A stretch of DNA of 64,000 bases from Wukongibacter sp050859025 (GTDB lineage: Bacteria > Bacillota > Clostridia > Peptostreptococcales > Caminicellaceae): assembly GCF_050859025.1 (NCBI RefSeq), contig NZ_CP138200.1, positions 2,356,001 through 2,420,000 on the forward strand. The letters run 5' to 3'. The notes below the pieces were generated by a model. The model was not told the DNA's origin, did not search any database, and was given only the letters and a program-made list of their open reading frames with translations. Shown here in pieces: positions 21,401-30,600 of the stretch. Numbering within the stretch: position 1 is the stretch's first letter; each line of letters begins with the position of its first letter. Position numbers and translations under genes: made by a program.

Positions 21401-21652
21401 CAGCATGCTGTAGATATAAATGGGATGGTTATAGGGGGGAAATTTAAATTAGACTTTACCTATGACAAAAATGAATACAAAAGAACTACAATAATGAAGC
21501 TGGCAAAAGACTTTAAGGAAAACCTAATAGATATAATAAATCATTGTGTTGACAAGGAGGATACTGAACTTACCCTATCGGACTTTAGCACAAAAAAATT
21601 GACTATGGAAGATGTAGAAGAAATATATTACTTTTTAGAGGAAAGAGGGTAA
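9461..21652 (+). CDS. non-ribosomal peptide synthetase, modules 1-3 (C-A-T, C-A-T-E, C-A-T-E)
   Basis: A giant synthetase of 4063 residues. Domain order by motif: starter-type C (HHRLVDG near 147; its Y-N-I-G-G start resembles lipoinitiating C domains of Paenibacillus lipopeptide synthetases), A1 (A3 core near 620), T1 (LGGHS, Ser1014), C2 of LCL type (HHIISDG, His1194), A2, T2 (LGGDS, Ser2048), E1 (HHLVVDG near 2225), C3 of DCL type (HHIIMDG near 2699), A3, T3 (LGGDS, Ser3552), E2. Pocket codes read by eye against GrsA: A1 DSWDVGLIGK (unassigned), A2 and A3 DGTITAEVVK (close to the Tyr code DGTITAEVAK). The E domains imply D-residues at positions 2 and 3. ATG 9461 follows AGGGGGGAG. The protein ends in a short helix after E2 that looks like a communication-mediating donor for the next gene, 4 nt downstream. 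Confidence 0.95.
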   Translation: MSIYSKNQDEKGNANIYPLSSYQKDIWLDQCLYPESPIYNIGGYLEVEGKMKKEIFEKAVNILINNNASLRMSVVVIENKPYQKINNELMYKVPFYDFSHEKQQREYCLEWMRKEFIRVFEDEEKMFEFILIKASEEHFFVLLKAHHRLVDGWGYSILIKELVANYNSLLNNVPIKNENEYSYLDFIEENEKYLKSEKYTKDIEFWKEKYPTIPEPLFNWISDSNGFLASSIRSSRRTLIVKRSLYDEIMEFSKEKGCSIFHFILGVIYIYFSKACREDDLVIGVPIVNRKAKYKQTIGHFANVIPLRINPNGDITFIELIKDIKSELRRCYRHQNLPAGEIHRAIYEQARNRDNIFQISLSYEKSDYTADFAENKTRLTAMTHQHERNGLTIFVREFYEEDDVKIDFDYQLDIFEKIMPIENVVSCFESLLSRVMENSEKNVSEIEIVTKEEKKRILYDFNDTKIEYAENRTIKDLVEEQVEKTPDRIAVVFEDTQLTYRELNSKSNELADKLIKKGIKRNDRVAVLMDHSIELTISIFAIMKAGATFVPIDVNSPDSRIKENILDIDCKTVLINSKTVYRDKDLDESLLIVEEDELKGKKENLNIKSDLKELIYIIYTSGSTGKPKGVMISHRGIVNRFMWMNDYFGKDSAKAVLQTTRYVYDSAVWQIFWPLINGGKTVTLPPNFHMTSENICELIEKHRVTITDFVPSVFNVIVKQISDGKKEKEMLSSLKNVVLGGEEITPFTTHKFLEKFPEIRITNLYGPTEASIGCIYYRVKGEEGNKIPIGKPISNMEIYIMDKYRNLVPIGIDGEIYIGGRGVGLGYINNIEKSEEVFLDNPFRPSEKMYRTGDLARWLPDGNIEFLGRIDHQVKIRGFRIEPGEIEAQLLKHGSVKEAVVIDRKGKDNDKYLCAYIVSEEEISVSDLRKHLSKELPEYMVPSYFVQLEKIPLTPNGKIDRRSLPLPEGNISTGVEYEAPSSITEEKLVEIWKEILGIEKIGINDNFFSLGGHSLRAAAMVSKIHKEMNVEVPLREVFRLATVKSLAKYIKEAKSSIYIGIQPVEKKEYYLLSSAQKRLYVLNQLEGRGIGYNMPSAMLLRGDIDKERIEETFRKLVKRHEALRTYFKLVEGEPMQVVEEEVEFKVETRSKGKERVDDIVREFIRPFELDKAPLFRVGMIEISENEHILMLDMHHIISDGVSSNILTREFTSQYEGKKLPELKIQYKDFTKWQNDLLKGEAIKKQEEYWLEVFSGEIPVLNMPTDYPRPSLQSFKGDRMGFKIDEGLVRDLRSIAAETGSTMYMVILAAYNVLLSKYSGQEDIVVGSTIAGRPHPDLEEIMGMFVNTLAMRNQAKGEKSFREFLLEVKEKALKAYENQDYQFEELVEKLSIPRDMSRNPLFDTMFTMQNIESEELKIEDVKFETYGIENKAAKFDLTLSAVEAGEIIEFDLEYCTELYKKETIQRLSRHFKNILRKIAENPEESIDQIDMLTKEEKRQLLIDFNDTKREYPRDKTIHELFEEQVERSPDNIALIFEDKEVTYRELNERSNQLARVLRKRGVGPETIVGIMVERSIEMIVGILGILKSGGAYLPIDPGYPEERIRFMIEDSGTNMILVKGDLLERVKSNVQTINLEDKGLYQGDNSNQKKINEAHDLAYIIYTSGTTGKPKGVMIQHRSIADRIGWRKDEYKLGAKDNVLQLFSYSFDGFMTSFFTPIVSGSRVIILREEEAKDINAIKKHIVNRQITHFISVPTLYGVLLECMDKEDIKSLRIVTLAGEKIGSNIIKESRNKNINLEIVNEYGPTEGTVVSTILRNVGESITIGKPIVNTKIYIVDKNLRMQPIGVEGEICISGNNLAKGYLNRPELTVEKFVENPFVPDERMYRTGDLGRWLPDGNIEFLGRIDHQVKIRGFRIELGEIEAELLKHGSVKEAVVIDREDEEGHKYLCGYIVAKDKLSVSDLRKHLLKELPEHMIPSYFVELESIPLTLNDKIDRKALPEPDGSINTGVEYAEPKTENEEILIKVWEDVLKVEGIGIKHSFFNLGGDSIKAIQVLSRLNSYGLKLEMKDLFKNPVIEDLNDFIKSTDKKIEQGLVKGELGLTPIQKWLFETNFEEKHHFNQDMILYREEGFKEKALERVLKKLVEHHDALRIVIREERVQYNREVDGELYSLEIKDLREAEDYRGLIKEEGERIQSSIDIGNGPLVKAALFKTKEGDHLLIVIHHLVVDGISWRIILEDLSVGYSQALKNEEIRFEKKTDSFKTWSDKLYAYGNSEKLLEEIEYWEGLEGIRIKHLPRDASVEIRRNIDSDSIDMELTTEDTEKLLNQVNRAYNTEINDILLTTLGLTIGEWTKESKVLVNLEGHGREEIIEDIDVSRTVGWFTSQYPVLLDIEEESLSQQIKAIKESIRNIPNKGVGYGILKYLTSWENRKGLSFNLEPEISFNYLGQFDGDIDKGVFKVSDIDTGKSASPNFKRQHAVDINGMVIGGKFKLDFTYDKNEYKRTTIMKLTKDFKENLIDIINHCVDKEDTELTLSDFSSKKLTTMDLEKIYSNLEEKKNIKDIYSLIPMQAGMLHHSLLDRDSYAYFEQMDISIKGSLDVECMERSFNSIIERYDVFRTIFVHEKVRTPMQVVMRERRLKIDFKDVTDLSYEYKEGFIEEFKAKDREKGFNLSRDMLMRVSILRIDNNLYRLIWSFHHIIMDGWCLGIILKDLFEIYGALRNDRVPSLEKVYPYSSYIKWLEESDRKEAAEYWKQYLQEYEQKAGPPELKVSYVKKEYEQLNHSFKIVENISNSLEEIARKNNTTLSTVMQAVWGILLQRYSNTDDVVFGAVVSGRPSEVKGIERMVGLFINTVPVRVKSDGGKLFSKLLEDLGEDALQREKYSYYPLAEIQSMTSLKGDLINNIMIFENYPMDEAIVESESVGFKIIDTKSFEQTSYDFNLIVVPGKELSVKFSYNGLVYDKEFVKGIEGHFKAVIDEIVGNDNIPVKDIDILTKEEKRQLLIDFNDTKREYPRDKTIHELFEEQVERSPDNIALIFEDKEVTYRELNERSNQLARVLRKRGVGPETIVGIMVERSIEMIVGILGILKAGGAYLPIDPGYPEERIRFMIEDSGTDMILVKGDLLERVKSNVQTINLEDKGLYQGDNSNQKKINEAHDLAYIIYTSGTTGKPKGVMIQHRSIADRIGWRKDEYKLGAKDNVLQLFSYSFDGFMTSFFTPIVSGSRVIILREEEAKDINAIKKHIVNRQITHFISVPTLYGVLLECMDKEDIKSLRIVTLAGEKIGSNIIKESRNKNINLEIVNEYGPTEGTVVSTILRNVGESITIGKPIVNTKIYIVDKNLRMQPIGVEGEICISGNNLAKGYLNRPELTVEKFVENPFVPDERMYRTGDLGRWLPDGNIEFLGRIDHQVKIRGFRIELGEIEAELLKHGSVKEAVVIDREDEEGHKYLCGYIVAKDKLSVSDLRKHLLKELPEHMVPSYFVELESIPLTLNDKIDRKALPEPDGSINTGVEYAEPKTENEEILIKVWEDVLKVEGIGIKHSFFNLGGDSIKAIQVLSRLNSYGLKLEMKDLFKNPVIEDLNDFIKSTDKKIEQGLVKGELGLTPIQKWLFETNFEEKHHFNQDMILYREEGFKEKALERVLKKLVEHHDALRIVIREERVQYNRELDGELYSLEIKDLREAEDYRGLIKEEAERIQSSIDIGNGPLVKAALFKTKEGDHLLIVIHHLVVDGISWRIILEDLSVGYSQALKNEEIRFEKKTDSFKTWSDKLYAYGNSEKLLEEIEYWEGLEGIRIKHLPRDASVEIRRNIDSDSIDMELTTEDTEKLLNQVNRAYNTEINDILLTTLGLTIGEWTKEPKVLVNLEGHGREEIIEDIDVSRTVGWFTSQYPVLLDIEEESLSQQIKAIKESIRNIPNKGVGYGILKYLTSWENRKGLSFNLEPEISFNYLGQFDGDIDKGVFKVSDIDTGKSASPNFKRQHAVDINGMVIGGKFKLDFTYDKNEYKRTTIMKLAKDFKENLIDIINHCVDKEDTELTLSDFSTKKLTMEDVEEIYYFLEERG
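12024..14280 (+). repeat. 2.26-kb NRPS repeat block, copy 1 (A1 tail-T1-C2-A2 head)
   Basis: Nearly identical DNA to 24205-26460, 27310-29567 and 30418-32672. It spans the C-terminal A subdomain, the T domain, an LCL condensation domain and the first part of the next A domain, up to the E-E-R-I-x-F segment. Confidence 0.9.
13931..17091 (+). repeat. 3.16-kb module repeat A2-T2-E1
   Basis: Nearly identical to 18443-21603 at a constant offset of 4512 nt, with scattered single-base differences only (for example S/P and V/L substitutions in E). Tandem duplication of a whole adenylation-thiolation-epimerisation block, including the substrate pocket. Confidence 0.92.
17216..18450 (+). repeat. DCL condensation domain repeat, copy 1 (C3)
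   Basis: Nearly identical to 21753-22987 (C4) at an offset of 4537 nt, apart from a short diverged stretch at 18195-18260. Both accept the D-configured chain delivered by an epimerisation domain. Confidence 0.9.
18443..21603 (+). repeat. 3.16-kb module repeat A3-T3-E2
   Basis: Second copy of the 13931-17091 block. The two adenylation pockets are identical by eye, so modules 2 and 3 should activate the same amino acid. Confidence 0.92.
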
Positions 21653-21656
21653 AATT

Positions 21657-24600
21657 ATGAGCATAAAAAAGAATAATGTGAAGGATATCTATTCTCTGGC
21701 TCCCATGCAGGAAGGTATGCTTTATCACACCCTTTTAGATAAGAAATCCAATGCCTATTTTGAACAGATGGATATATCAATAGAGGGCAGCTTGGATGTA
21801 GAATGTATGGAAAGAAGCTTTAACAGTATTATAGAAAGATATGATGTATTTAGAACTATATTTGTACATGAAAAGGTTCGAACCCCCATGCAGGTAGTTA
21901 TGAGGGAGAGAAGGTTGAAGATAGATTTTAAAGATGTTACCGATTTATCATATGAATATAAAGAAGGTTTTATAGAAGAGTTTAAGGCTAAGGACAGGGA
22001 AAAGGGTTTTAACCTGTCAAGGGATATGCTTATGAGGGTGTCCATACTAAGGATAGATAACAACCTATACAGACTCATATGGAGCTTTCATCACATAATT
22101 ATGGACGGATGGTGCCTAGGTATTATATTAAAGGATCTTTTTGAAATTTACGGAGCCTTAAGGAATGATAGAGTCCCTAGTCTGGAAAAGGTATATCCCT
22201 ACAGCAGTTATATCAAATGGCTTGAGGAGAGTGACAGAAAAGAAGCGGCAGAATATTGGAAACAGTATTTACAGGAATATGAGCAAAAGGCTGGGCCTCC
22301 AGAGTTAAAGGTATCCTATGTAAAGAAGGAATACGAACAGTTAAATCACAGTTTTAAGATAGTAGAAAATATAAGCAATAGTCTAGAGGAAATAGCAAGA
22401 AAAAATAATACCACACTAAGCACTGTTATGCAGGCAGTATGGGGGATATTGCTCCAAAGATATAACAATACCGATGATGTGGTGTTTGGGGCAGTAGTAT
22501 CGGGAAGGCCATCGGAGGTAAAGGGAATAGAAAGGATGGTAGGACTATTTATAAATACTGTTCCTGTAAGAGTAAAAAGTGATGGCGGAAAGCTATTCTC
22601 CAAGCTTCTTGAGGACCTTGGAGAAGATGCCCTGCAAAGGGAAAAGTATAGTTACTACCCCTTAGTTGAGATACAATCTATGACAAGCCTAAAGGGTGAC
22701 CTTATAAATAATATAATGGTATTTGAGAATTATCCTATTGATGAAGCTATATCTCACAATGAAGATACAGGATTTAGGATAATTGGCTCTGAGATGTTTG
22801 AGCAGACAAGCTATGATTTTAATGTGATGGTTATGCCCGGTAAGGAGCTAAGTGTTAAGTTTAGCTATAACGGACTAATGTATGATAAAGAATTTGTAAA
22901 AGAAATAGAAGGACATTTTAAAGCAGTTATTGATGAAATAGTAGGTAACGATAATATACCCGTAAAGGATATCAATATTCTGACGGGGGAAGAAAAGAGA
23001 CAATTACTAATAGATTTTAACGATACAAAGAGAGAATACACTAGAGATAGGACAATCCATGAATTATTCGAAGAACAGGTAGAAAGATCACCGAACAATG
23101 TAGCCGTAGTATTTGATGATAAAAAGTTGACCTATAGAGAGCTAAATGAAAGGTCAAATCAGCTTGCTAGAGTTTTAAGAAAAAGGGGAGTAGGACCAGA
23201 GACAATAGTAGGAATAATGGTAGAGCGTTCTATAGAAATGATAGTAGGAATCCTTGGAATATTAAAGGCTGGAGGAGCATACCTGCCTATAGACCCTGGA
23301 TATCCTGAGGAAAGAATAAGATTTGTACTAGAAGACAGCAAGGTAGATATAGTTTTAACACATCATCATTTTGAGAATAGCATAGAAATTTCTGCTGAAG
23401 TAATTGATTTAGATGACAAAACCCTATATATAGGAGACGATTCAAATTTAGAGAAATTGAACAGTTCAAATAATTTAGCATACGTAATTTATACTTCGGG
23501 TTCCACGGGTATGCCAAAGGGGACAATGATAGAGCATTACTCCCTCGTAAACAGATTAAGGTGGATGCAAAGGAAATATCCTATTGGAGAGGAAGATGTA
23601 ATACTACAAAAAACACCATATACATTTGATGTATCGGTATGGGAACTTCTCTGGTGGGCTATTCAGGGCTCTAAAGTATGTTTGTTAATACCAGATGGAG
23701 AAAAGGACCCCAAGATAATTGTAGAGGCCATAGAAAAAAACAAAGTTACAACAATGCATTTTGTACCATCAATGCTAAATATTTTTTTAGAATACATCAA
23801 AGGTATAGAGCTTAGGAAGTTAAAAAGTCTAAAACAGGTAATTTGCAGTGGAGAAGCCCTTACAGTTCAACAGGTGAATAGATTTAATAAAATATTAAAT
23901 TATAAAAATTACACAAAATTACATAATCTATATGGACCCACAGAGGCGACGATAGATGTAACATACTTTGATTGTCCAGAGGGAGAAAATCATAGAAACA
24001 TTCCTATAGGAAAGCCTATTGATAACATTAACCTCCATATAGTTGATATAAATAATAAGCTTCAACCAATAGGAGTAGCAGGAGAACTGTGCATAGGAGG
24101 AGATGGACTAGCAAGGGGATATCTAAACAGAGAAGAGTTGACGGCAGAAAAGTTTGTAGAGAATCCCTTTGTGACCGGAGAAAGAATGTACCGAACAGGG
24201 GACCTAGCTAGGTGGCTGCCCGATGGTAATATAGAGTTCTTAGGTAGAATAGACAATCAGGTAAAGATAAGGGGATTTAGAATAGAGCCTGGAGAAATAG
24301 AAGCACAGCTTCTAAAACATGGGTCAGTAAAGGAAGCCGTTGTAATAGATAGGAAGGGTAAAGATAATGATAAATACCTATGTGCTTACATAGTATCCGA
24401 AGAGGAGATATCGGTATCGGACCTGAGAAAGCATCTGTCAAAGGAACTGCCAGAATATATGGTGCCATCATATTTCGTACAGCTTGAGAAAATACCATTG
24501 ACTCCTAATGGAAAAATAGACCGGAGGTCATTACCTTTGCCTGAGGGTAATATATCTACGGGAGTGGAATACGAAGCTCCAAGCAGCATTACAGAAGAAA

Positions 24601-27600
24601 AACTAGTGGAAATATGGAAGGAAATATTAGGTATAGAGAAGATAGGAATAAATGATAACTTCTTCAGTCTGGGAGGACACTCCTTGAGGGCTGCAGCTAT
24701 GGTATCGAAGATACACAAGGAAATGAATGTGGAGGTGCCGCTGAGGGAAGTATTTAGGCTTGCAACGGTAAAAAGCCTTGCAAAGTATATAAAAGAAGCC
24801 AAGAGCAGCATCTACATAGGAATACAGCCCGTAGAAAAGAAAGAATACTACCTCCTATCCTCAGCCCAAAAGAGACTGTATGTACTGAATCAGTTAGAAG
24901 GCAGGGGAATAGGATACAACATGCCGTCGGCAATGTTATTGAGGGGAGATATAGATAAGGAGAGAATAGAGGAGACCTTTAGAAAGCTTGTAAAGAGGCA
25001 TGAAGCCCTAAGAACATATTTTAAGCTTGTAGAGGGAGAGCCGATGCAAGTAGTAGAGGAAGAAGTTGAATTTAAAGTAGAGACCAGATCGAAGGGGAAA
25101 GAAAGAGTAGATGATATAGTGAGGGAATTTATAAGACCCTTTGAACTAGATAAGGCCCCTCTATTTAGAGTAGGAATGATAGAGATATCGGAGAATGAGC
25201 ATATACTAATGCTGGATATGCACCACATAATATCAGATGGTGTATCATCAAATATATTAACAAGGGAATTTACAAGTCAATATGAAGGAAAGAAATTACC
25301 AGAGCTAAAAATCCAGTATAAGGATTTTACTAAGTGGCAGAATGATCTATTAAAGGGAGAGGCCATAAAGAAACAGGAAGAATATTGGCTGGAAGTATTT
25401 AGTGGAGAAATACCCGTATTGAACATGCCAACGGATTATCCAAGGCCAAGCCTCCAGAGCTTCAAAGGGGACAGGATGGGCTTCAAAATAGATGAAGGTC
25501 TGGTGAGGGATCTAAGGTCTATAGCAGCAGAAACAGGTTCTACCATGTATATGGTAATACTTGCGGCATATAATGTACTCCTGTCTAAGTATTCGGGACA
25601 GGAAGATATAGTGGTGGGATCAACAATAGCAGGAAGACCCCATCCAGACCTTGAGGGAATAATGGGTATGTTTGTAAATACCCTAGCCATGAGGAATCAA
25701 GCTAAAGGAGAGAAAAGCTTTAGAGAATTTTTGCTGGAAGTAAAGGAGAAAGCCTTAAAGGCATATGAAAATCAGGACTACCAGTTTGAGGAGCTGGTGG
25801 AAAAGCTGAGTATACCAAGGGATATGAGTAGAAATCCACTTTTTGATACCATGTTTACAATGCAGAACATAGAAAGTGAAGAATTAAAAATAGAGGATGT
25901 AAAATTTGAGACCTACGGAATAGAAAACAAAGCAGCTAAGTTTGACCTAACACTATCGGCGGTAGAAGCAGGGGAGATAATAGAGTTTGATCTAGAATAC
26001 TGTACAGAGCTGTATAAGAAAGAAACGATACAAAGGCTTAGTAGACATTTTAAGAATATATTAAGAAAGATAGCAGAAAATCCTGAAGAAAGCATAGACC
26101 AGATAGACATGCTGACGGAGGAAGAGAAGAGACAATTACTAATAGACTTTAACGATACAAAGAGAGAATATCCAAGGGATAAAACAATCCATGAGCTGTT
26201 TGAAGAGCAGGTAGAGAAATCACCGGATAATATAGCCCTGATATTTGAGGATAAAGAGGTAACCTATAGAGAGCTAAATGAAAGATCAAATCAGCTTGCA
26301 AGGGTGCTAAGGAAAAGGGGAGTAGGACCAGAGACAATAGTAGGAATAATGGTAGAGCGTTCTATAGAAATGATAGTAGGAATCCTTGGAATATTGAAGG
26401 CTGGGGGAGCCTATCTACCTATAGACCCTGAATACCCTGAGGAAAGAATAATGTTTATGCTTGAAGACGGCAGGGTGAATATGGTATTGACTCAGGATTT
26501 CTTAGTAGATAATCAGAAATATAATTGCAAAATCATTAATTTGAATGATAGGATGCTATACCAAGGTGAGCGCCAAAACTTTGAAGTAGTAAATAACCCC
26601 AATAATTTAGCCTATGTAATGTATACTTCGGGTTCTACTGGAAAACCAAAGGGTGTAATAGTTGAGCATAAGAATGTGGTTAGACTTGTGAAAAATACTA
26701 ATTATATAAATTTTATGCAGGGTGATTGTATATTACAGACAGGGGCACTAACCTTCGACGCGTCAACCTTTGAAATATGGGGAACATTGCTTAATGGGCT
26801 AAGTTTATACATGGTTAATAAAAGTATAATTCTTGACGCCAATAAACTTGCTAATGTATTAAATGAATATAAGATAACTACTATATGGTTGACATCTTCA
26901 TTATTCAACCAACTATCCAAAGGAAATCCAGAAATGTTCTCACCGGTTAAGAATCTATTGGTTGGTGGAGATGTTTTATCTTTACAGCATATAAATGAGG
27001 TTAGAAATAGATGTAGTAAACTAAATATCATCAATGGATATGGACCAACTGAGAATACAACCTTTTCTATTTGCTTTAGAATTGATAAAGAATATAGTGA
27101 AAATATTCCTATAGGTAAACCAATAAGCAATTCCTCTGCTTATATCCTTGATAACCATAATAATATTCAACCAATAGGTGTAGCAGGAGAATTATGTGTT
27201 GGAGGAGATGGAGTTGCAAGGGGATATTTAAACAGAGAAGAGTTAACGTCAGAAAAGTTTGTAGAGAATCCTTTTGTGCCTGGAGAAAGAATGTACCGAA
27301 CAGGGGACCTAGCTAGGTGGCTGCCCGATGGCAATATAGAGTTTTTAGGTAGAATAGACCATCAGGTAAAGATAAGGGGATTTAGAATAGAGCCTGGAGA
27401 AATAGAAGCACAGCTTCTAAAACATGGGTCAGTAAAGGAAGCCGTTGTAATAGATAGGAAGGGTAAAGATAATGATAAATACCTATGTGCTTACATAGTA
27501 TCCGAAGAGGAGATATCGGTATCGGACCTGAGAAAGCATCTGTCAAAGGAACTGCCAGAATATATGGTGCCATCATATTTCGTACAGCTTGAGAAAATAC

Positions 27601-30600
27601 CATTGACTCCTAATGGAAAAATAGACCGGAGGTCATTACCTTTGCCTGAGGGTAATATATCTACGGGAGTGGAATACGAAGCTCCAAGCAGCATTACAGA
27701 AGAAAAACTAGTGGAAATATGGAAGGAAATATTAGGTATAGAGAAGATAGGAATAAATGATAACTTCTTCAGTCTGGGAGGACACTCCTTGAGGGCTGCA
27801 GCTATGGTATCGAAGATACACAAGGAAATGAATGTGGAGGTGCCGCTGAGGGAAGTATTTAGGCTTGCAACGGTAAAAAGCCTTGCAAAGTATATAAAAG
27901 AAGCCAAGAGCAGCATCTACATAGGAATACAGCCCGTAGAAAAGAAAGAATACTACCTCCTATCCTCAGCCCAAAAGAGACTGTATGTACTGAATCAGTT
28001 AGAAGGCAGGGGAATAGGATACAACATGCCGTCGGCAATGTTATTGAGGGGAGATATAGATAAGGAGAGAATAGAGGAGACCTTTAGAAAGCTTGTAAAG
28101 AGGCATGAAGCCCTAAGAACATATTTTAAGCTTGTAGAGGGAGAGCCGATGCAAGTAGTAGAGGAAGAAGTTGAATTTAAAGTAGAGACCAGATCGAAGG
28201 GGAAAGAAAGAGTAGATGATATAGTGAGGGAATTTATAAGACCCTTTGAACTAGATAAGGCCCCTCTATTTAGAGTAGGAATGATAGAGATATCGGAGAA
28301 TGAGCATATACTAATGCTGGATATGCACCACATAATATCAGATGGTGTATCATCAAATATATTAACAAGGGAATTTACAAGTCAATATGAAGGAAAGAAA
28401 TTACCAGAGCTAAAAATCCAGTATAAGGATTTTACTAAGTGGCAGAATGATCTATTAAAGGGAGAGGCCATAAAGAAACAGGAAGAGTATTGGCTGGAAG
28501 TATTTAGTGGAGAAATACCCGTATTGAACATGCCAACGGATTATCCAAGGCCAAGCCTCCAGAGCTTCAAAGGGGACAGGATGGGCTTCAAAATAGATGA
28601 AGGTCTGGTGAGGGATCTAAGGTCTATAGCAGCAGAAACAGGTTCTACCATGTATATGGTAATACTTGCAGCATATAATGTACTCCTGTCTAAGTATTCG
28701 GGACAGGAAGATATAGTGGTGGGATCAACAATAGCAGGAAGACCCCATCCAGACCTTGAGGGAATAATGGGTATGTTTGTAAATACCCTAGCCATGAGGA
28801 ATCAAGCTAAAGGAGAGAAAAGCTTTAGAGAATTTTTGCTGGAAGTAAAGGAGAAAGCCTTAAAGGTATATGAAAATCAGGACTACCAGTTTGAGGAGCT
28901 GGTGGAAAAGCTGAGTATACCAAGGGATATGAGTAGAAATCCACTTTTTGATACCATGTTTACAATGCAGAACATAGAAAGTGAAGAATTAAAAATAGAG
29001 GATGTAAAATTTGAGACCTACGGAATAGAAAACAAAGCAGCTAAGTTTGACCTAACACTATCGGCGGTAGAAGCAGGGGAGATAATAGAGTTTGATCTAG
29101 AATACTGTACAGAGCTGTATAAGAAAGAAACGATACAAAGGCTCAGTAGACATTTTAAGAATATATTAAGAAAGATAGCAGAAAATCCTGAAGAAAGCAT
29201 AGACCAGATAGACATGCTGACGGAGGAAGAGAAGAGACAATTACTAATAGACTTTAACGATACAAAGAGGGAATATCCAAGGGATAAAACAATCCATGAG
29301 CTGTTTGAAGAGCAGGTAGAGAAATCACCGGATAATATAGCCCTGATATTTGAGGATAAAGAAGTAACCTATAGAGAGCTAAATGAAAGATCAAATCAGC
29401 TTGCAAGGGTGCTAAGGAAAAGGGGAGTAGGACCAGAGACAATAGTAGGAATAATGGTAGAGCGTTCTATAGAAATGATAGTAGGAATTCTTGGAATATT
29501 AAAGTCTGGAGGAGCCTATCTACCTATAGATCCTGAATATCCCGAAGAAAGAATAGAATTTATACTTGAGGACAGTGCAGTAAATATACTATTAACACAA
29601 AAGTCTACAAGTAATCAGCTTTCTTATAGAGGAGAAATCCTACAGTTTAAAAATGGAATGGAGTATGAAGAAGTAGATAGCAGCAGCCTAGAAATAATCA
29701 ACAGATCAAATAATTTAGCCTACATCATATATACTTCGGGAAGTACAGGTAACCCAAAGGGTGTCATGATTGAACATAGAACAATTATAAATACACTACT
29801 GTGGAGAAAAAATTATTATATATTTAACCAAGATGATACTATTTTACAGATACCGTCCTTTTCTTTCGATAGCTCTATAGAGGATATTTTTACTCCTCTA
29901 ATAAGCGGGTCAAAGGTTATAATGATAAGCCAAGATCAGAGGTTTAATATCCATTATCTGAAAGAGGTTATTGTAAAGAATAAGATAACCCATTTTTTAA
30001 TAACACCTGTACTCTATAAAGCCTTTCTTGAAGAAGCTCCGAGGAGCTTAAATGGATTAAGGATAGTAACCGTAGCTGGAGACAGTTTTACAGAGGAATT
30101 TGTAAAGAGACATTTTGAAAAACTAAAAAACGTAAGATTGGTTAATGAATACGGACCTACAGAAAACAGCGTATGTAGCACTGTGTATGAATTTAATAAG
30201 AATGATACAGAAGTGAAGATAGGTAAACCTATCAATAATGTAAAGTGCTATATATTAGATGAAAGCAAGAATTTATCTCCAACTAAAATATCAGGAGAAC
30301 TTTGTATAGGAGGAGATGGACTAGCAAGGGGATATCTAAACAGAGAAGAGTTAACGGCAGAAAAGTTTGTAGAGAATCCCTTTGTGCCCGGAGAAAGAAT
30401 GTACCGAACAGGGGACCTAGCTAGGTGGCTACCCGATGGTAATATAGAGTTTTTAGGTAGAATAGACCATCAGGTAAAGATAAGGGGATTTAGAATAGAG
30501 CCTGGAGAAATAGAAGCACAGCTTCTAAAACATGGGTCAGTAAAGGAAGCCGTTGTAATAGATAGGAAGGGTAAAGATAATGATAAATACCTATGTGCTT

